Assembly (NCBI GenBank): GCA_025174535.1
Contig: JALBUN010000001.1
Location: forward strand, 1,302,001 to 1,366,000
Direction: 5' to 3'
Length of the DNA: 64,000 nucleotides
Origin: Cantharellus purpuraceus
Lineage: Eukaryota; Basidiomycota; Agaricomycetes; Cantharellales; Hydnaceae
Below are positions 45,154-57,901 of this stretch, piece after piece. The notes beneath the pieces are model-generated. The model was given only the letters and a program-made list of their open reading frames with translations. It made no database searches and was not told where the DNA came from. Made by a program: the position numbers and the translations under genes. Numbering within the stretch: the first letter of the stretch is position 1; each line of letters opens with the position of its first letter.

Positions 45154-48100
45154 TCACGCATCAATAGCCTGGGCCAGTTGACCCTTTGATTTGGACGCAG
45201 CGTGATGGCGGCTTGAACTTTGGGCATCCGAAGTGACAGTGCTGTCAGTGACAGTTGGGCTATGCTGAATGGCAGTAGCGGTTGTGGCAGTAGAGGAGGC
45301 GCGTGTACGCGTCCAGGATGCAAGGTCCCTTAAAACCGAAGGCTTCTGTGCAACGGACGTCGGAGGAGACACGGAAATTCCAGTTGTTGAGGGGGGAATA
45401 TCGACATCATTAGTGATGCCGTCCATGCTGTTCGTCTCGTCATCGAAGCCTCGTGGACTGGTAGAGTATGCGCTCTGGAAGTCATTATCAGAGTCCTCAG
45501 TACCTGCAGGTGTGGGAGGATGCTGAGGAGGTGAGGGTGTCTTTGGATTGATGGGTGACGGGGAGGAAGCCCTTTGAGCAGTTTCGGAAGCTGCCGCAGC
45601 AGGCGCGAACTTCGTACGGGGTGTCTCTGGCGAAGGGAAATCTGTGCGCTGGGGCCTCATTGGCGGTTGGGTGAGACGAGCTGGGCGATTCGGGCGAGTA
45701 GGTCGCACGGATGATACCAATGTTGGATCTTGATCACTCTCCGAAGAAATTCTGGCATCGGCTTCCGCTATTTCTGCAGCCAATGCATTCTCGAGCTAAA
45801 CAAAACAGCCGTCGTCAGTCAGGAAATGCACATTGAGAGGCGAATATCGAACCGCACCTTTTGTTGAATTTCCAGCACCTTGCGCGATATGCGATCACTC
45901 CTTTCGCTAATATTTTCGTCCACATTGTTCATGCCGTCTCCAGGGGCGTCCTGTTGGGTAGCCGAGAAGCGCTTCATCTTCTTGGGCTCAATGTCTTCCT
46001 TCTCTTCGGCATTCTCATCATCCCTCTGCTGTTGCTTGTCCGGAACGTTTGACTCAGCTTCTGCCTCAACATCCTCTGCAAGTGTGGACTCTGTACCAAA
46101 GGAACGGAGGGCACGGCTCCCCCCACCGCTGGTGACACTGGATCGTCTCGAAGAAGGTCGAGAAGTACGGGGCGAGATGACAACCTCAATATCGTGGTCG
46201 TCAGGCTCAGACTCCGACATCATCATACTTTGTAGAGCACGCTCGATCTGGGCCTCTACCTCAGCAACCATTGCAGCTTGCTCCGCTTCCATTTTCACCA
46301 TGTTGGAGCGCATGGCCTCCGCTTCTGTCACCGCGGCCCTGTGTGCACCCTCGATTTCACGCAATTCTAAAAGACGATGTAAGTGACCTGACGTCTGAAC
46401 CAGAATGAGCAGGCCACTCACGTTCCTCCAACTTGGCTTTCTCAGAAGCAGTGAGGGTGATCAAACTTGACAACCTTTTGCTCTCCTTCTGCTCCTTATT
46501 AATCTTCGCCCTAAGCTCTGCAGCCTCATTGCTAAGCTTCTCGGCGTAGTGTTCAAAGGTAATAAACTTTTCACGCCACAAATCAGACTCTGTCATTAGG
46601 AAGTTGAGACGACGGCTCAGACGCCCAATCTTCGTCTCAAGGTCGTCCCGTGCGTCGACAAAGGCAGTGGCGCGTTTACGGATCGAGAGTTGAGCAAGCT
46701 GCTCAGCGGCAGAAAGTTGTGGTGCGCGTTTGACCATGCCTAGCGTGCTGATTCGCCTGAGAAGCGACGGCTTCTTAAACTGAAGAATAACAGTTTTAGT
46801 GTGACAGAGAAGCATGCCAGTGCCCTAAACATGCCTTGTCCTGAAGCACGTTGTCAAAAGCTTGTATGACCTTGCTCGAGCTCCACCAATCGGGGGCCCT
46901 GATGCTCTCGGCGACGACGGACGCTGTAGTGCCTCGCTTAGCCTGAATTTTGCACAGGGGTCGGAAGCGTCCAGCGGGGAAGGCCTCTTTAAACTCGGAT
47001 GGGGTAGCATAGTCCGGATGGAAATATGCGTCGAAGGCTCCCAGGAGAATCTTACGATATCGTTCGCGCTGTTGCTTCACAGAGACGGCGCCCTGGGGAG
47101 GGGCAACACAAGTCCTGCAAAAAGGAATCAGGATGCGGGTTTCAGAGCGATAATTCAAGGCAACACTCACACATGGTTGATGTCCCTTTGGATACCTTGT
47201 TAATGAGGGTTCATTGCATAGCTACATGTGAATGACTCACAGGTCACAGACGCACACTTCAGGTGATGGCCTTACGACATGTCTCGCCTCCGTGCCTAGG
47301 CCAATGATCCATGGGCCGGGATCCTATCATCGAAACAGTTACTATCATAGCATGCGAAAGGCCACGAGTAGCGCACCTCAAGGTATATCTTGGCATCACG
47401 TGTATGGACGATAGGAAGTGCAATGCCGTTCCAGCCACGAAGTTCTACGAGGTACTTAACAGTGGAAACAGCGATACCGAGCATCTGTGGGTGGCGCGAA
47501 AGGAAGAGAACTCGACCAGTCGGCGAGAGCGCAATCTAAAGGGTGTCAACTGTCAATTTTTTCCTAACACGACAAATCTACGCACCTCGCAAATTGTCAG
47601 GATGTTGTCGAGTGAGAGACATTGGAACAAAGGGTACATGGTGAACTGGGAAAGTGATTCAGCATTGACATACCGCTGTTCAAGCGTGGCACTGCACTTA
47701 CGTTCACGTCCAGGAGACCCTTGCCAAAGTCGAGCCCGCCAGGGAAGCGACAGATGACCTCCAAGCTTGAAATGTCACTCTCCTTGTCCTTCTCCTTGGC
47801 AGCCGTCGCATCGAGACGCACTACATCACCAGCACGCGGGGCAGGGTGTGCGAGGATCTTTGCAATCTGAAGAGAATGAGACTGAACGTCCTTTGAGAAG
47901 CGCGCCCAGGAAAGCGTGAGGTAGTCGCGCATCAAGTCATAGATCGGGTGGCGCGAGACGAGAGCTATCGGGTAGTCAAAATGCTGCTCATCGACGCAGA
48001 GGAAGGAAAGAGCACATACTCAGCGCATATGGAAGCCAAAACACGGTGTCACCGGGGAGAAAGAGAGAGCTGCCACCAGGCCCACCCTGGCTCGTGTCGA

Positions 48101-49483
48101 AATCACTCTCACTTATACCATCAAACACGCTGTCCACATCACCCTCAGTGTCCACGTCGATATCGCTCTCAGGCGCGTCAGAGCCGGTCCAGGGACCCTT
48201 GCCTGAACGCTTGCGGAGCACCTGCGCACTGGGCGTGCCTAATTCGGGGCGAGCGCGATGCTTCCGCGCGGAATGAACGGAAGGTGCATTATTGGATTCT
48301 TTACGGGCACGTGCCGCATTCTCAAGCGAACGGCGAATAGCGGCCGAGCGGTCCTCATCCGCGTGACTCCAGACTGTGAGACAGACGCCGTAGTAGGGAG
48401 TGTGGTCGGCCGCCGCACCCAATGCGGTGGCCGTTTTGACTTGGAGGGTATCTTGTAAAGATGGAGGCGGTCCAAGAAAGGCGGTCGAGGGCCGGGGGAC
48501 GATGGGATCATCATATGGGCGGAGACCGAGATCCGTGAGGGTACCATTGTTGGTTGTGGAACTGAAAACAGAAGAACGAAAAGCACCACCAGGGACGGAA
48601 GTTGAGGTCGAGTTCGGAATGTTGAAAGTGAACGTGTGGATCGTCGACGCTGGCTGTAGGGTCGACGCGACAATCTCAACTTCGCGCGGAAACGAGAACT
48701 ATAAAAGGTGAGCATTCAATGCTGCGGAAAAGAACGCATAATATAGACCTTGAGTGTCTTGGAGAGCATCTTCGCGACATCCTGCTTGGGCAGGGCGCCC
48801 ATGCCCAATGTAACGACATCGTTCCTGACTTTTCTACTTCGCTTTTTTGAGCCACCCGCACCAGGGGTGACGGTGCTCCCAAGGACTTCAGGCCGCCAGA
48901 ACCTGCCGACAGCGCCTTCGGAGTGACGGACCCCCAAGACGGACTCTGCATCTGCGAGCTGCCAAGTGTGCGGGGACTTGCTCAAGCCTACGATGCAAAA
49001 ACTGAGGCCTGTAGAGAGAAAGGAATAGTGTAGACTCACCAGATACGACGTATAAAGACGTCAACGGGGTTGTCGCCGTGTGAGGAGTGTGAGAGGACTG
49101 CATGTTGGGCACCGAGCGACTTGTCGCAATGGAGGTGCGTGCAGAAGCAGGGATAGGCTCCATCGACTTCCTGTGAAGATCAGGGCGGAGGCATTAATAA
49201 AAAGACGATGACCCTGCGGAGACAAGGCGCCGTACCTGTGCTGAATACCCAAAACTATGCTGGCCTTGTCGCGGCGCGGACGATGAACGACTGCGAGGTC
49301 GGCAGAACGATCCTCAGCAGTATCAGTGACTGTTGCAAGGGAAGAAGTAGAGTTCTGCCGTGACTTGTGAGGGTTAGCCCTCGCGGAAGCAGCAATAGCG
49401 GCAGCGGGAGTGAGCGGCTCAGAAAGTTTTCTCAGAGTGGGACGCTCCTCAACAGGAGGGATTATATTGAGGACAGGTCCCAT
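45154..49483 (-). CDS. tripartite DENN-domain protein (putative Rab GEF)
   Basis: DENN proteins catalyse GDP/GTP exchange on Rab GTPases in membrane trafficking. It starts at 49483 (MGPVLNIIPPVEERPTLRKL), and the first exon runs to 49236. An N-terminal segment (LSKSPHTWQLADAE, VTLGMGALPKQDVAKML) leads to the uDENN domain with YGVCLTVWSHADEDRSAAI. An acidic Ser-rich insert follows, then cDENN (ALTLVSRHPIYDLMRDYLTL-like join, LEVICRFPGGLDFG, LDNILTICEIALSPTGRVLF, MLGIAVSTVKYLVELRGWNG) and dDENN (RERYRKILLGAFDAYF, PDWWSSSKVIQAFDNVL). The C-terminal third is coiled coil (LETKIGRLSRRLNFLM... AEQAAMVAEVEAQIERAL) and ends in a Ser/Thr/Pro-rich tail. About eight short introns are present. The architecture resembles large fungal DENN proteins; the specific Rab is unknown. 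Confidence 0.85.
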
Positions 49484-50067
49484 GCTAACATAGACACGAC
49501 TACAGATCGTGGAATACGACGAGGTAGAAGAGAGAGATGTAGGTTATATTGTGCAGGGACGAAACTTTCCCGCCTATTCGTACCTCACTCGCTAAACCAA
49601 CTTGGTCTAACTAAGAGAGGCTCCAGGGCCCAAATGACCTGTCCAAGAACCTGATACAATGATGACTGCTCCCCTTGTTCAACGAGAGAACACGAGGATA
49701 TCTTGATATTAAGAGAAAAGGCGGGAGAGCCCATTTCGCTCAGCAGTCGACAGAAGCTCTTCTTTCCAAAAACCTCTAAGCGCGATGGGTCACGTGACCC
49801 CGTCACGTCCACAGCACACCACGCGCCCTGATTCACCTTACGTGTGGCGGCCGGTTTCCCTGACGACCCACATGTCTATAGCACGTTCCTGCGCACAGGA
49901 CCTACCTTCTGATGTAGGCACAGAATAACCTCCATATATACCTGGCCACTAGAGTCGGAAACTATTGCACATTGTCTAATGTGGTTGGCCCGTTAACTGG
50001 AAAAGCATAGCCGGGATATAATTATAGAGTCCCCCTTCCATCGAGTAACAGCCATAACAGTCCGGTA
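49484..50067. promoter_or_regulatory. upstream region of the DENN gene with a 14-bp CACGTG palindrome
   Basis: 584 bp between the DENN start and the stop of the NIPA gene. At 49787-49800 it carries GGGTCACGTGACCC, a perfect palindrome around a bHLH-type CACGTG core, about 305 bp before the ATG. No ORF is supportable. Confidence 0.45.
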
Positions 50068-51965
50068 TCATGACTGGGGCTGCTCCTCTGCAATACTGCG
50101 TCTCCAAACACGCCGCAACCACTTCCACCGTGCTCTGGCTCGTCTTGAAGGCACCTCTGATCCAATGTCCGCTTCACTGACTGTCCTCCGCATGCCCATC
50201 TCGTTCACTATTGCAGCCATGCCGTTATTCGAGGGCCTTCGCCTCGTCGGTCTCAGCGCGAACCCGGGTGATACGGGGGAAAGGCCGATCGACAGTCCGC
50301 TCAGCGAGCTAGGTGGGCCCTCAGCGCCAAGCAATGATCCATACCGCTGGCGTCGCGATCGCTTGCTCCGAGATGGGGAGAGCGAATCCGCAATGCCAGG
50401 GGAAAGGGGTGCCCCCGTTGGACTTGTTGGAGCCGACACGTCGCGTGGGTGATATCCCTGCAACTCGGGGGTTAAGGTCACGGGAACAATGTCCAAGTCT
50501 TGCTCGTTCATCATTGCCTCTCCACCTTCATGCCAAGTTCCGGGTTCCACACCTCCCCCTTCTCTAGAGGTCACACTCACAGCCCATACACCCCCGAGAA
50601 GCACGAAGATTCCGAGAATAACGAGGCACAGATGGAGCGTCGTCAGGGCTCCGAATTGGTCATAGTATACAAGACCGTTTGCAATCGAAGATAAATTGTA
50701 AAAGCAGAATGCCACTAATGTTTCCATTAGTGTAAATGATGGCATCAATAGTGATTACCCACATGGACACACAAGAACTGGATTGGCTAGAATGAGTGAC
50801 TTATGCAAGTACCACAACTGCATTGCATTCAACATCGTCTCTTGAGAGCAAACTTCATCTTTTAAACACACCTGCAACATTGCAAATATGACAAGCCCTC
50901 CCACGAGAGCCCATGCCTCCCAGCGCCAAAACTGGTTATCACCTTTTGCTGTCAGGATAAGCAGCTCCACGCCGCTTTTCGCAAACAGCAGGCACATGCC
51001 ACTGAGAATCCCAGACGCGGATGCATATGACACGGCGAGTAAAAGGCGCGTGCGAACGATCGCAGGTGATGGGGAAGACGAAAGAGAGTCTGGCGGTTTG
51101 TGGTCGGTACCACCCTGTAGGAGTGGGGTTCGCTCTGAGACGGGTGGATGAGATTGGGCGTCCGAGGGGGAAAACATAGCACGCGAAGGTTGAGAAAGTA
51201 CCAGAGGTGAACGAGGCGGAGTCATAGGTGGTGTGTCCGGTGGTGACGCCAGTCGGTGTCTAAGAGAGAATTCTGCAATATGTGTCTGGATCACTAGTGT
51301 CAGGAAAACATTCTCACATCCAATACAGCAAGCTCACCACAGCTAAACAGATTATCACGGCGGCTCCAAGAAGCGTAATGTACACTATAAACGCCTTCCT
51401 CCCAAAAAGGATAAGCAGACTCTCAAGGGAATGTGTGGGTTCAGGTACAATGCCAAAAATGGCGATGAGGACAGCCCCACCAGCAATGGCGATTGTGCCG
51501 AATATCATGTATGGGCTGAAGACATCGCCCAGTAACAGACGCGCGAAAAACGCGTTCCATAGAAGCGACACGGCACCAAGGGGTGCAAGTATTACGACAG
51601 GGAGCGAGGCGATCTGGAAAAGCGATCCAAGAAGATTAGAAGAAATAAATATTCCTGTCGGGTAGCGTAGTTCAGGACTGCTGCAGAGACGCTGTCACAC
51701 GACCGAGGACGCACCGAAACCTAGAAGCCACAGCCTATATAAAAATCATTCATTGACACTTTCAGGTGCAAAGGAAGGAAGCAACTCACGGTCTACGATG
51801 TTCAACTTTCTGCTCATGCTCAGGCTGGCGCTCGTTGAGAACATGGCTCTTGCGCTGGATTGTGAGGCCAAGACTCTGCACAAAGCTCGCAAGTAGGCCT
51901 ATCGTGATTCCAACCGGAATCGAGACAGGTGGTGGATCTTCTGCGTGTGGAGATGTAATAAACAT
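50068..51965 (-). CDS. NIPA-family magnesium transporter (DUF803)
   Basis: Multi-pass membrane protein related to NIPA1-4, Mg2+ transporters of the plasma and endosomal membranes. It begins at the ATG at 51965 (MFITSPHAEDPPPVSIPVG). The longer upstream frame starts only from TTG. Family blocks: IGLLASFVQSLGLTIQRKSH, LLGFGIFISSNLLGSLFQIA, PVVILAPLGAVSLLWNAFFA, IFGTIAIAGGAVLIAIFGIV. A long Ser/Pro-rich cytosolic loop (RHRLASPPDTPPMTPPRSPL, SERTPLLQGG) follows, then ILSGMCLLFAKSGVELLI, WALVGGLVIFAMLQLWYLHK, FYNLSSIANGLVYYDQFGAL and a last helix (LVILGIFVLLGGVWAVSV). The C-terminal ~170 residues are Ser/Arg-rich and cytosolic. Nine helices are expected and all appear present. Short introns split the helical exons. 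Confidence 0.88.
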
Positions 51966-53955
51966 GCTACGAAGCCACAGGGCATATGCTAGGGATGAAG
52001 GGGTTTCTCGAGAGGACGTCGTTGGGCGGTCAAGGCAGGTGGACCCACGGTTGTCCACATGCGCCACCCACAACTAAAGTTCGTCACACTTCTCCTTTTT
52101 CTGATGTATACATATAAACTTGCAAACTCACGGTGTACAGCATTGGAGCACCTTGCTCCTAATCAGGAGGCTTCTGCCTCTCAGGCTAGATCACATGCTT
52201 CGCTGGTTGGCCGGTCACTCTAATTAGTAAGTTTGCTAGGTCAACTTCTGCGTGCTAAATCATCGAATCACATATCATTGTCGTCTCACTTTCTTTAAGC
52301 TACTTTCTCGTTTGGGTATATTCCGTTTGTTACCCGCAAGTATCTTAACAAATTTCGAAACTCAAAGTCAAGTTAGAGCAACGTTAACGGCAACTTCCCT
52401 ATGCACCACCAGTTCTCCTGTCAACTCGGGGATCACCTCTAATCTCCTAGTCACAGCCTATCCATGTCGTTTAATCCTATCAAGTCTGACCTTCCTTATC
52501 AAGCAGCTTCAAAGTGGTCTCCTGACGCCACTCCACCAAATACCTGGATGATATATGACGCCTGAGAGATTCATGCTGCCGCGAATGCGTGTATACCGTG
52601 TTGAGTCTCCGCCACGTGTTTATATGACCCCCATTCACGTCGTATTTCGGCTATCCACCATTGTATACAACAGTAAATGAGGTGCCTGGCGCCGGGTGCC
52701 GCATTGAATATTTAGGCGAATTGCGCAAGCGTAAGAGGGGGAATCGTCTACGCGGTCGTAGAATTCTTTCGCAAGGCCGCGAATTCACATATGAAGATGT
52801 ACCATGTGCTTCCTGAGTCCTATATATAGTTGCTTAGGGCTGCGACTGGTTCAGGCCATGATAGCATGTTGTACAAAGGGGCGTTTCGTCTGTATTGAGA
52901 TAGTTAACTTCAACCTACATTTTCGGACAACATACCTCGGTGCTTCTACCCCAGAACTCCTCCCGGTAAGGTGTCGGTTTCTTCAGTGGCGGAATCCAGG
53001 AACCGTATCTCGCTTCCCAAGTGAAGTTGCAACGGTCTATTTAATGCGTTATAATGGTAAAGCTTGATCAGCATGGCTTTCATGCTGTCAAAACCATAGG
53101 ATATACAGATAGCACACGCAGAGTTGCTGCTCCCCTATGATGCAATGAGAAGCTAACGATAATTTGTTAATGATTTACCGGTGCATGTATCCCCGGTATG
53201 AAGCATACCAAACCGAGGCGACACGAAGGCCAAGAATCTTCTATTTGCCTTTCGATGTTGAGAAACGCATATGAAACACAGACTGGATAACACGTAAATA
53301 AGCGCATGGTGTCCTGGGGGTTGAAACATATTGTCATCGAAGCCCTGATTGCAAGCACCTTGATGTGGATGCTTCTGGGAGGATCTCATGCGGTGGTATA
53401 CTCAGAGCACGTTCCGAGTGGGCCACCGGGAGTCTCCAGAATGAATGTATTGGTGAATGTAGTTAAGTAGGCTTCCTACACGAGATAGCTCGATGGGCCC
53501 AGGCCTTGTAAGGATACCGTCGCCAGACCAATTTGATGAAAAGCCTGAGTTCAAGTCGGATTTGCGGCAATGCCGTGTTGAAACTCATCAAGCATAAAAG
53601 TGGTCACGGAGATTTCAGTAGTGAACTGACCTACAGCTGGCTTTAGCTTCTGGTACTCAGCAGATTCACAAAGTTGAAATGCCAAGACTCTGATTGTCAG
53701 GTTGCCCAAACCCGGTTCTCCTTCCATCAAAATACTCTAATACTTTTTTCAGAGCGCGTGGCAAAAATATACCAAGAGAGTCACGGGACCATACACTTCA
53801 ACAGCTCAAGAGCATGAGATGTTGTTTGGGGAGAAGCAGAACCTTGAGTTTGAGCTTGAGCTTTTGATGCAGATATGGCAGACACTCAGGTTTTCGCGCC
53901 ATAGTGTCGGTCCGGAGTTCCCTTTCTGAGCTTGGTTGTCGCGTTTTCAGTTCGC
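51966..53955. other. 2-kb intergenic stretch, nothing recognisable
   Basis: AT-rich sequence between divergent NIPA and SurE-like genes. Scattered ORFs of under 105 codons (for example 52252-52551) have no family features. I saw no repeat arrays or LTR ends. Confidence 0.5.
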
Positions 53956-55405
53956 ATGCCCTCTCACAAGCCCCGAGTGCTCTTGACGGCAAGTTCAAAA
54001 TCGATTTTCTTGCAACTGAAAGTCAATGTCGCTTTGCTTCTAGAACGATGATGGACCTCCTGGAGACGAGTCGCCCTACATCTTTGCCTTGAGCTTATAC
54101 CTGGCTCGAGAGTTAGGTAGATCGTGCTACAACTCTGTTATTAAGTACAAATAATTTACAATACCCACAAGGTTGGGATGTGAAGGTGGTAATCCCGAGT
54201 AGCCAGAAGTCCTGGATCGGTACGTTGTCATGAATCAGCCCATGACATCATTCCCATGAGCACAGGCAAGGCCTATCACATTAGAGAGGTCGTAAAGGGT
54301 CGATATTACTATCCCAAGGAACCAGGTACATCTACATTGTCAATTTACGAAGTGACCCGCTTCATTGAGCGTGTTAGATGGCCTGGGCCAAACTTCTGAG
54401 ACGTCGCGTCCCCTTTGTGATGGTGAGGTTGCTGAATGGATCCTTCTTGATGGTGTCGGTCTTGTTCTCTTAACTGGAGTATACACGTTTAGTTGAACTA
54501 TGACTAGACGCCTGCAACCTGCGCTAATGTGGCCCTCCACAATCTTTACCCTGGGCAGATTGACTTGGTGGTAGGCAGCTTTTGTTTATATATTCCTCTG
54601 TCAAAACCTACTCTTGATAACGTAGATATCCGGTCCCAACCTCGGCCGCAATACGTCCTGTAAGTTCCATTTTGCAATCTCAATATACAGGTTGTCATAT
54701 GCCGAAAATCACATTGCAGCGGCGTTCGCTCTTTCTTCTGGCACCATCGGTGCTGCAATGTCTGCGTCGCTATCTCGTAAACGAGCTATCGCTCTTTCCT
54801 ATGGAACGTTTCTCTACCCAACTCCGCCTTCCCTCTTTGATCCTGCTCATCGTCTTGCCGGTGACATCATCACCCAGCTCTGGAATAACTGGGGTGCCGA
54901 TCCCCAAGGTCTCAGGGGGGATGGAGAAGTGGACTTATATAACGTGAATATTCCCATGGTACAGAAGCTCCTCTCGAACGGTGGGGTGGGCATAACGTGG
55001 TCGACCATGTGGCGTAACTCTTATGGTAGGCTCTTTGCACAGCAGCCCCCCACAGCGACACCATCAGATGCCATGAAACAGGGTATACTGGCAGGCGGAC
55101 CCGACTCGCCTAATGTGGATTTATCAGCAGACAACTTGAGGCAGACCCCTTCCAAGACTCCCAAGGCTTCCTTACCTACTTCCCCGCTTGTGTTCAAGTT
55201 CTCACCCGACATCCGGGATCTCGTCAGACCTCAAATAGACTCGCTGCCAGAGGGCACTGATGCATGGGCTGTACACAACGATCTAGCTACTGTCACACCG
55301 CTCAGGGCAAGTTTTGCCGAGCCACCTGCGGAAATTAGTATGGCGTTTCCAGGCGACGCGGCAAACTCAGACAGTGGAGTACGACACTGGAAAATGAGGC
55401 TGTAG
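53956..55405 (+). CDS. SurE-like 5'/3'-nucleotidase / acid phosphatase
   Basis: Metal-dependent phosphatase of the SurE family; fungal members are acid phosphatases or nucleotidases. Exons 53956-53988, 54044-54116, 54172-54219, 54266-54325, 54378-54454, 54508-54570, 54626-54659 and 54720-55405 join in phase, giving 357 aa. The metal-binding N-terminal motif is split by the first intron: RVLLT | NDDGPPGDESPYIFAL. Next come GWDVKVVIPSSQKSWIG, EWILLDGTPATCANVALHNL and the ISGPNLGRNTS motif, then AFALSSGTIGAAM, ALSYGTF, DLYNVNIPM and TMWRNSYGRLF. About 110 residues of Pro/Ser-rich C-terminal tail follow. No signal peptide is seen, suggesting a cytosolic enzyme. The first intron uses a GC donor (ACG|GCAAGT). 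An ORF starting at 54692 reads through the last intron and is not the true start. Confidence 0.88.
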
Positions 55406-55558
55406 TGTCCCAATAGTCCCAATAACTTCCTAGTCGATGTACAGTCTAAATGGTTACATCGACCTCCAGTAGTCCCATCTAGTTGAAATGGACCCCATCC
55501 TTCCGTCCTAGTGTCCAGGTCAAGACTAGTATCATCCTGGATGTCCCGATAAGACAGG

Positions 55559-57456
55559 TCATAAAGTAATTGTCCAGGCCATAAGTAAGGAGCTGGCCAA
55601 TACGGCTGTGGTAGTTGCCAGCGACACGTCGGCACGAATCCCGCTGGATTGTGAGGCGCCTGTTACTGACGTCTTCTGGTAGACACGAAGAGAGTTGATG
55701 ATCCATGATGCGTTCTGAGGCAGGGCACATTGAGTAAAATGACTGATTGAGATAACATAATGCATGTACTCACGACAAAATTAGTTGGATCCTGAACTGT
55801 TTGACCACATGAGCCTGGACATCCAGAGGTTGCAAAGCTGGCACCCGCCCAGTCACCTAGAAGGTCGCACCGCGTCAGGACAATTAGTTGTCAATTAAGA
55901 GGCATGCCTTTTACAAACCGCATGTTGTAATGTCTGAAAGAAATCGTGAACGGTCTGAAGATTATGACAGAAACCACGAAGAAAGACGCACCAAAGACTA
56001 TTTGGTGTTGAATGAAGGATTTGCCAAGATTACAGCCGGTTGATGATAGCTGTGCAGAAGGCACGCCCCAACCAGTTGGATCAGGTGCATGTTGGTTGAT
56101 ATCCGTAGGGATGCTTGCACGATAGAAAAACCCTAACGAAAACTGAGATATAGGCATGAAACTCTTGCAATGGTACTCACAAACTGCGATTGACGTCCCA
56201 TCCCATTTCATCGCATACACACCCCCATTCAACGCATCGAACTGTGGTCCATACGACGCTCGACTCCAATCTATAATGGCACAGCCTGAGTTGTCTGAGT
56301 TGGAGGATCCGCAGTTTGTGTGCGACTGTAATAAATTGTAAGAGATGTTAGACCATCTCGTATAAATGCCAAACTCACAGAAGGAGTTCCAGAGAAGTTG
56401 CCTGGCACGGTGAGGTTGCAGCCTGAAAGCACATCGTTATAACCATAATTCGTGTATATTGCATCATGCATACCATCAGCTGTGTGCCAGGTGATCTAAA
56501 GCAAAGTGTCAAAGCAACCACGAGAGACGTGTTGGGGCACCACTCACCTGGTTGTGAGTGTTGTCATGAACACCTTCAAACACATCTTGTATCCGCAAAC
56601 TTTTAGTAAACTTCAGATCGCACTGTGCATTCCGATAACATACCGATTTCCCCGTTCTGCGACATCCTATGTCAAAAGGCTTGGGATGAAGACAAACAGA
56701 ATTCTCACATTTGGCCAATTGTCTCCCACTGTCCAGAACGCAGGCCAGACGCCTAAACAGGTATTGAGCCATCAATCCAAGACGGAAAACATCTAAACAT
56801 ACTGCATCCCCATGGAGCACGGTTTAGGTCAAGGATGAAAAGACCACCATTGTATCGCTTTTGGCTCGAGATTCTCACACTTTGGATCCAACGGGTTCGC
56901 ATCAGGAAAAAGAATGTGTAGGAATGTACATACCTATCCCTCAGGCCATTGTTCGGAAGCCATGTGGTATTATCCATGCGCATGATGACTTGATTGTCTG
57001 AAGTCACCTTAGCTAGGCCGTGACTAAAGGCGACACTCGAATTGACATAACTTGGTAAAAGTAATGAGTTAGCTCAATCTCTGAAGCAAGTTGCCAGAAG
57101 GACAGGGATCTCACTTGACGGAACCTCTATTATCCATGTCAGCATCTCACCGAAGAATCAAAGGCCAGCATGCTCACTGTGTGGGATCAGCTTGGCTAAA
57201 GAAGTCCCAAGTGCTGTGAAGCTCAACGTCTTGGACCCATAAAGTATTGAGGCAACAAGACTTACTCGAAAAATGTGGATCCTTCATATGTGTCCTCTGG
57301 AACCCAAAGTTCAGAGACTAATGCTCGTTTTTCTGGGGGACGCGACCATGGAAGCAAGGACGATATTAATGATGCGGGTTTCGGCAAGGTCGTGAAGGCG
57401 GCAGTCGATGATAGAGTATACAAGAACAGCAGAAGCGCCGCTAATACAGAAGGCAT
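55559..57456 (-). CDS. Secreted GH16 beta-glucanase, probably GPI-anchored
   Basis: Glycoside hydrolase family 16 (endo-1,3(4)-beta-glucanase-like), a cell-wall or secreted enzyme. It starts at 57456 with a clear signal peptide (MPSVLAALLLFLYTLSSTAA). Recovered blocks: GSTFFD, HGLAKVTSDNQVIMRMDNTT, SVRISSQKRYNGGLFILDLN, PWGC-SVWPAFWTVGDNWPN, then the catalytic site NGEI-D-VFEGVH spread over two exons. The pattern E-x-D-x-x-E is complete, so the nucleophile and acid/base glutamates are present. It continues with NTHNQ, CGSSNSDNSGCAIIDW, GGVYAMKWDG and ASWIINSLRVYQ. The end is Ser/Thr-rich and then hydrophobic (AVLASSLLMAWTITL), fitting a GPI signal. Many short introns, including ones flanking the catalytic Asp. 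A start at 57462 would need GTG. Confidence 0.88.
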
Positions 57457-57901
57457 CGTCACGAACTCGTGAAGGGGTAATGCAATAGGACGTGAAGACC
57501 GTGGCTCTCAACCCGTGGGCCGTTTATAAGGAACCGCAGCACCACTGGGCGATGCTAGCGGGCTGGCCGAACGAAAGAAAAACGGAGAACGAGGAAGAGT
57601 CGGAGGCAGGATACCGAATCGCATAAACATTCGCAGGGTCTTTTTCTTCTTTTTTTTGGAGAAACACGTTGTTTACATGTGTGGTATGGCGCGGGAAAGT
57701 TTAATTGTATCGCATCATGATACACCTGCACACCCGACAAGTATCCGACGCTGTGCGCGCAGTTTCCGCGCATCAATCATCATATACGCTTACATATGAA
57801 CAAGGCGAGGATTGGGACATTCAATATGGCATGCACGAGTATATTTTGGCATATGCGTGGAGACATAGAAGAAATAACGTGCAAAAAATGCAGTAACATT
57901 T
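57457..57901. other. GH16 promoter / eL15 3' flank
   Basis: 445 bp between two minus-strand genes, with a poly-T/C run near 57640 (TTTTTCTTCTTTTTTTTGG). Nothing else recognised. Confidence 0.5.

Noticed and set aside
45880..46386. 168-codon plus-strand ORF
   Set aside because: Antisense shadow of the DENN protein's coiled-coil exon.
54692..54719. Start of the SurE-like gene at 54692
   Set aside because: This lies in the last intron; upstream exons encode the obligatory NDDG and GPNLGRN motifs.
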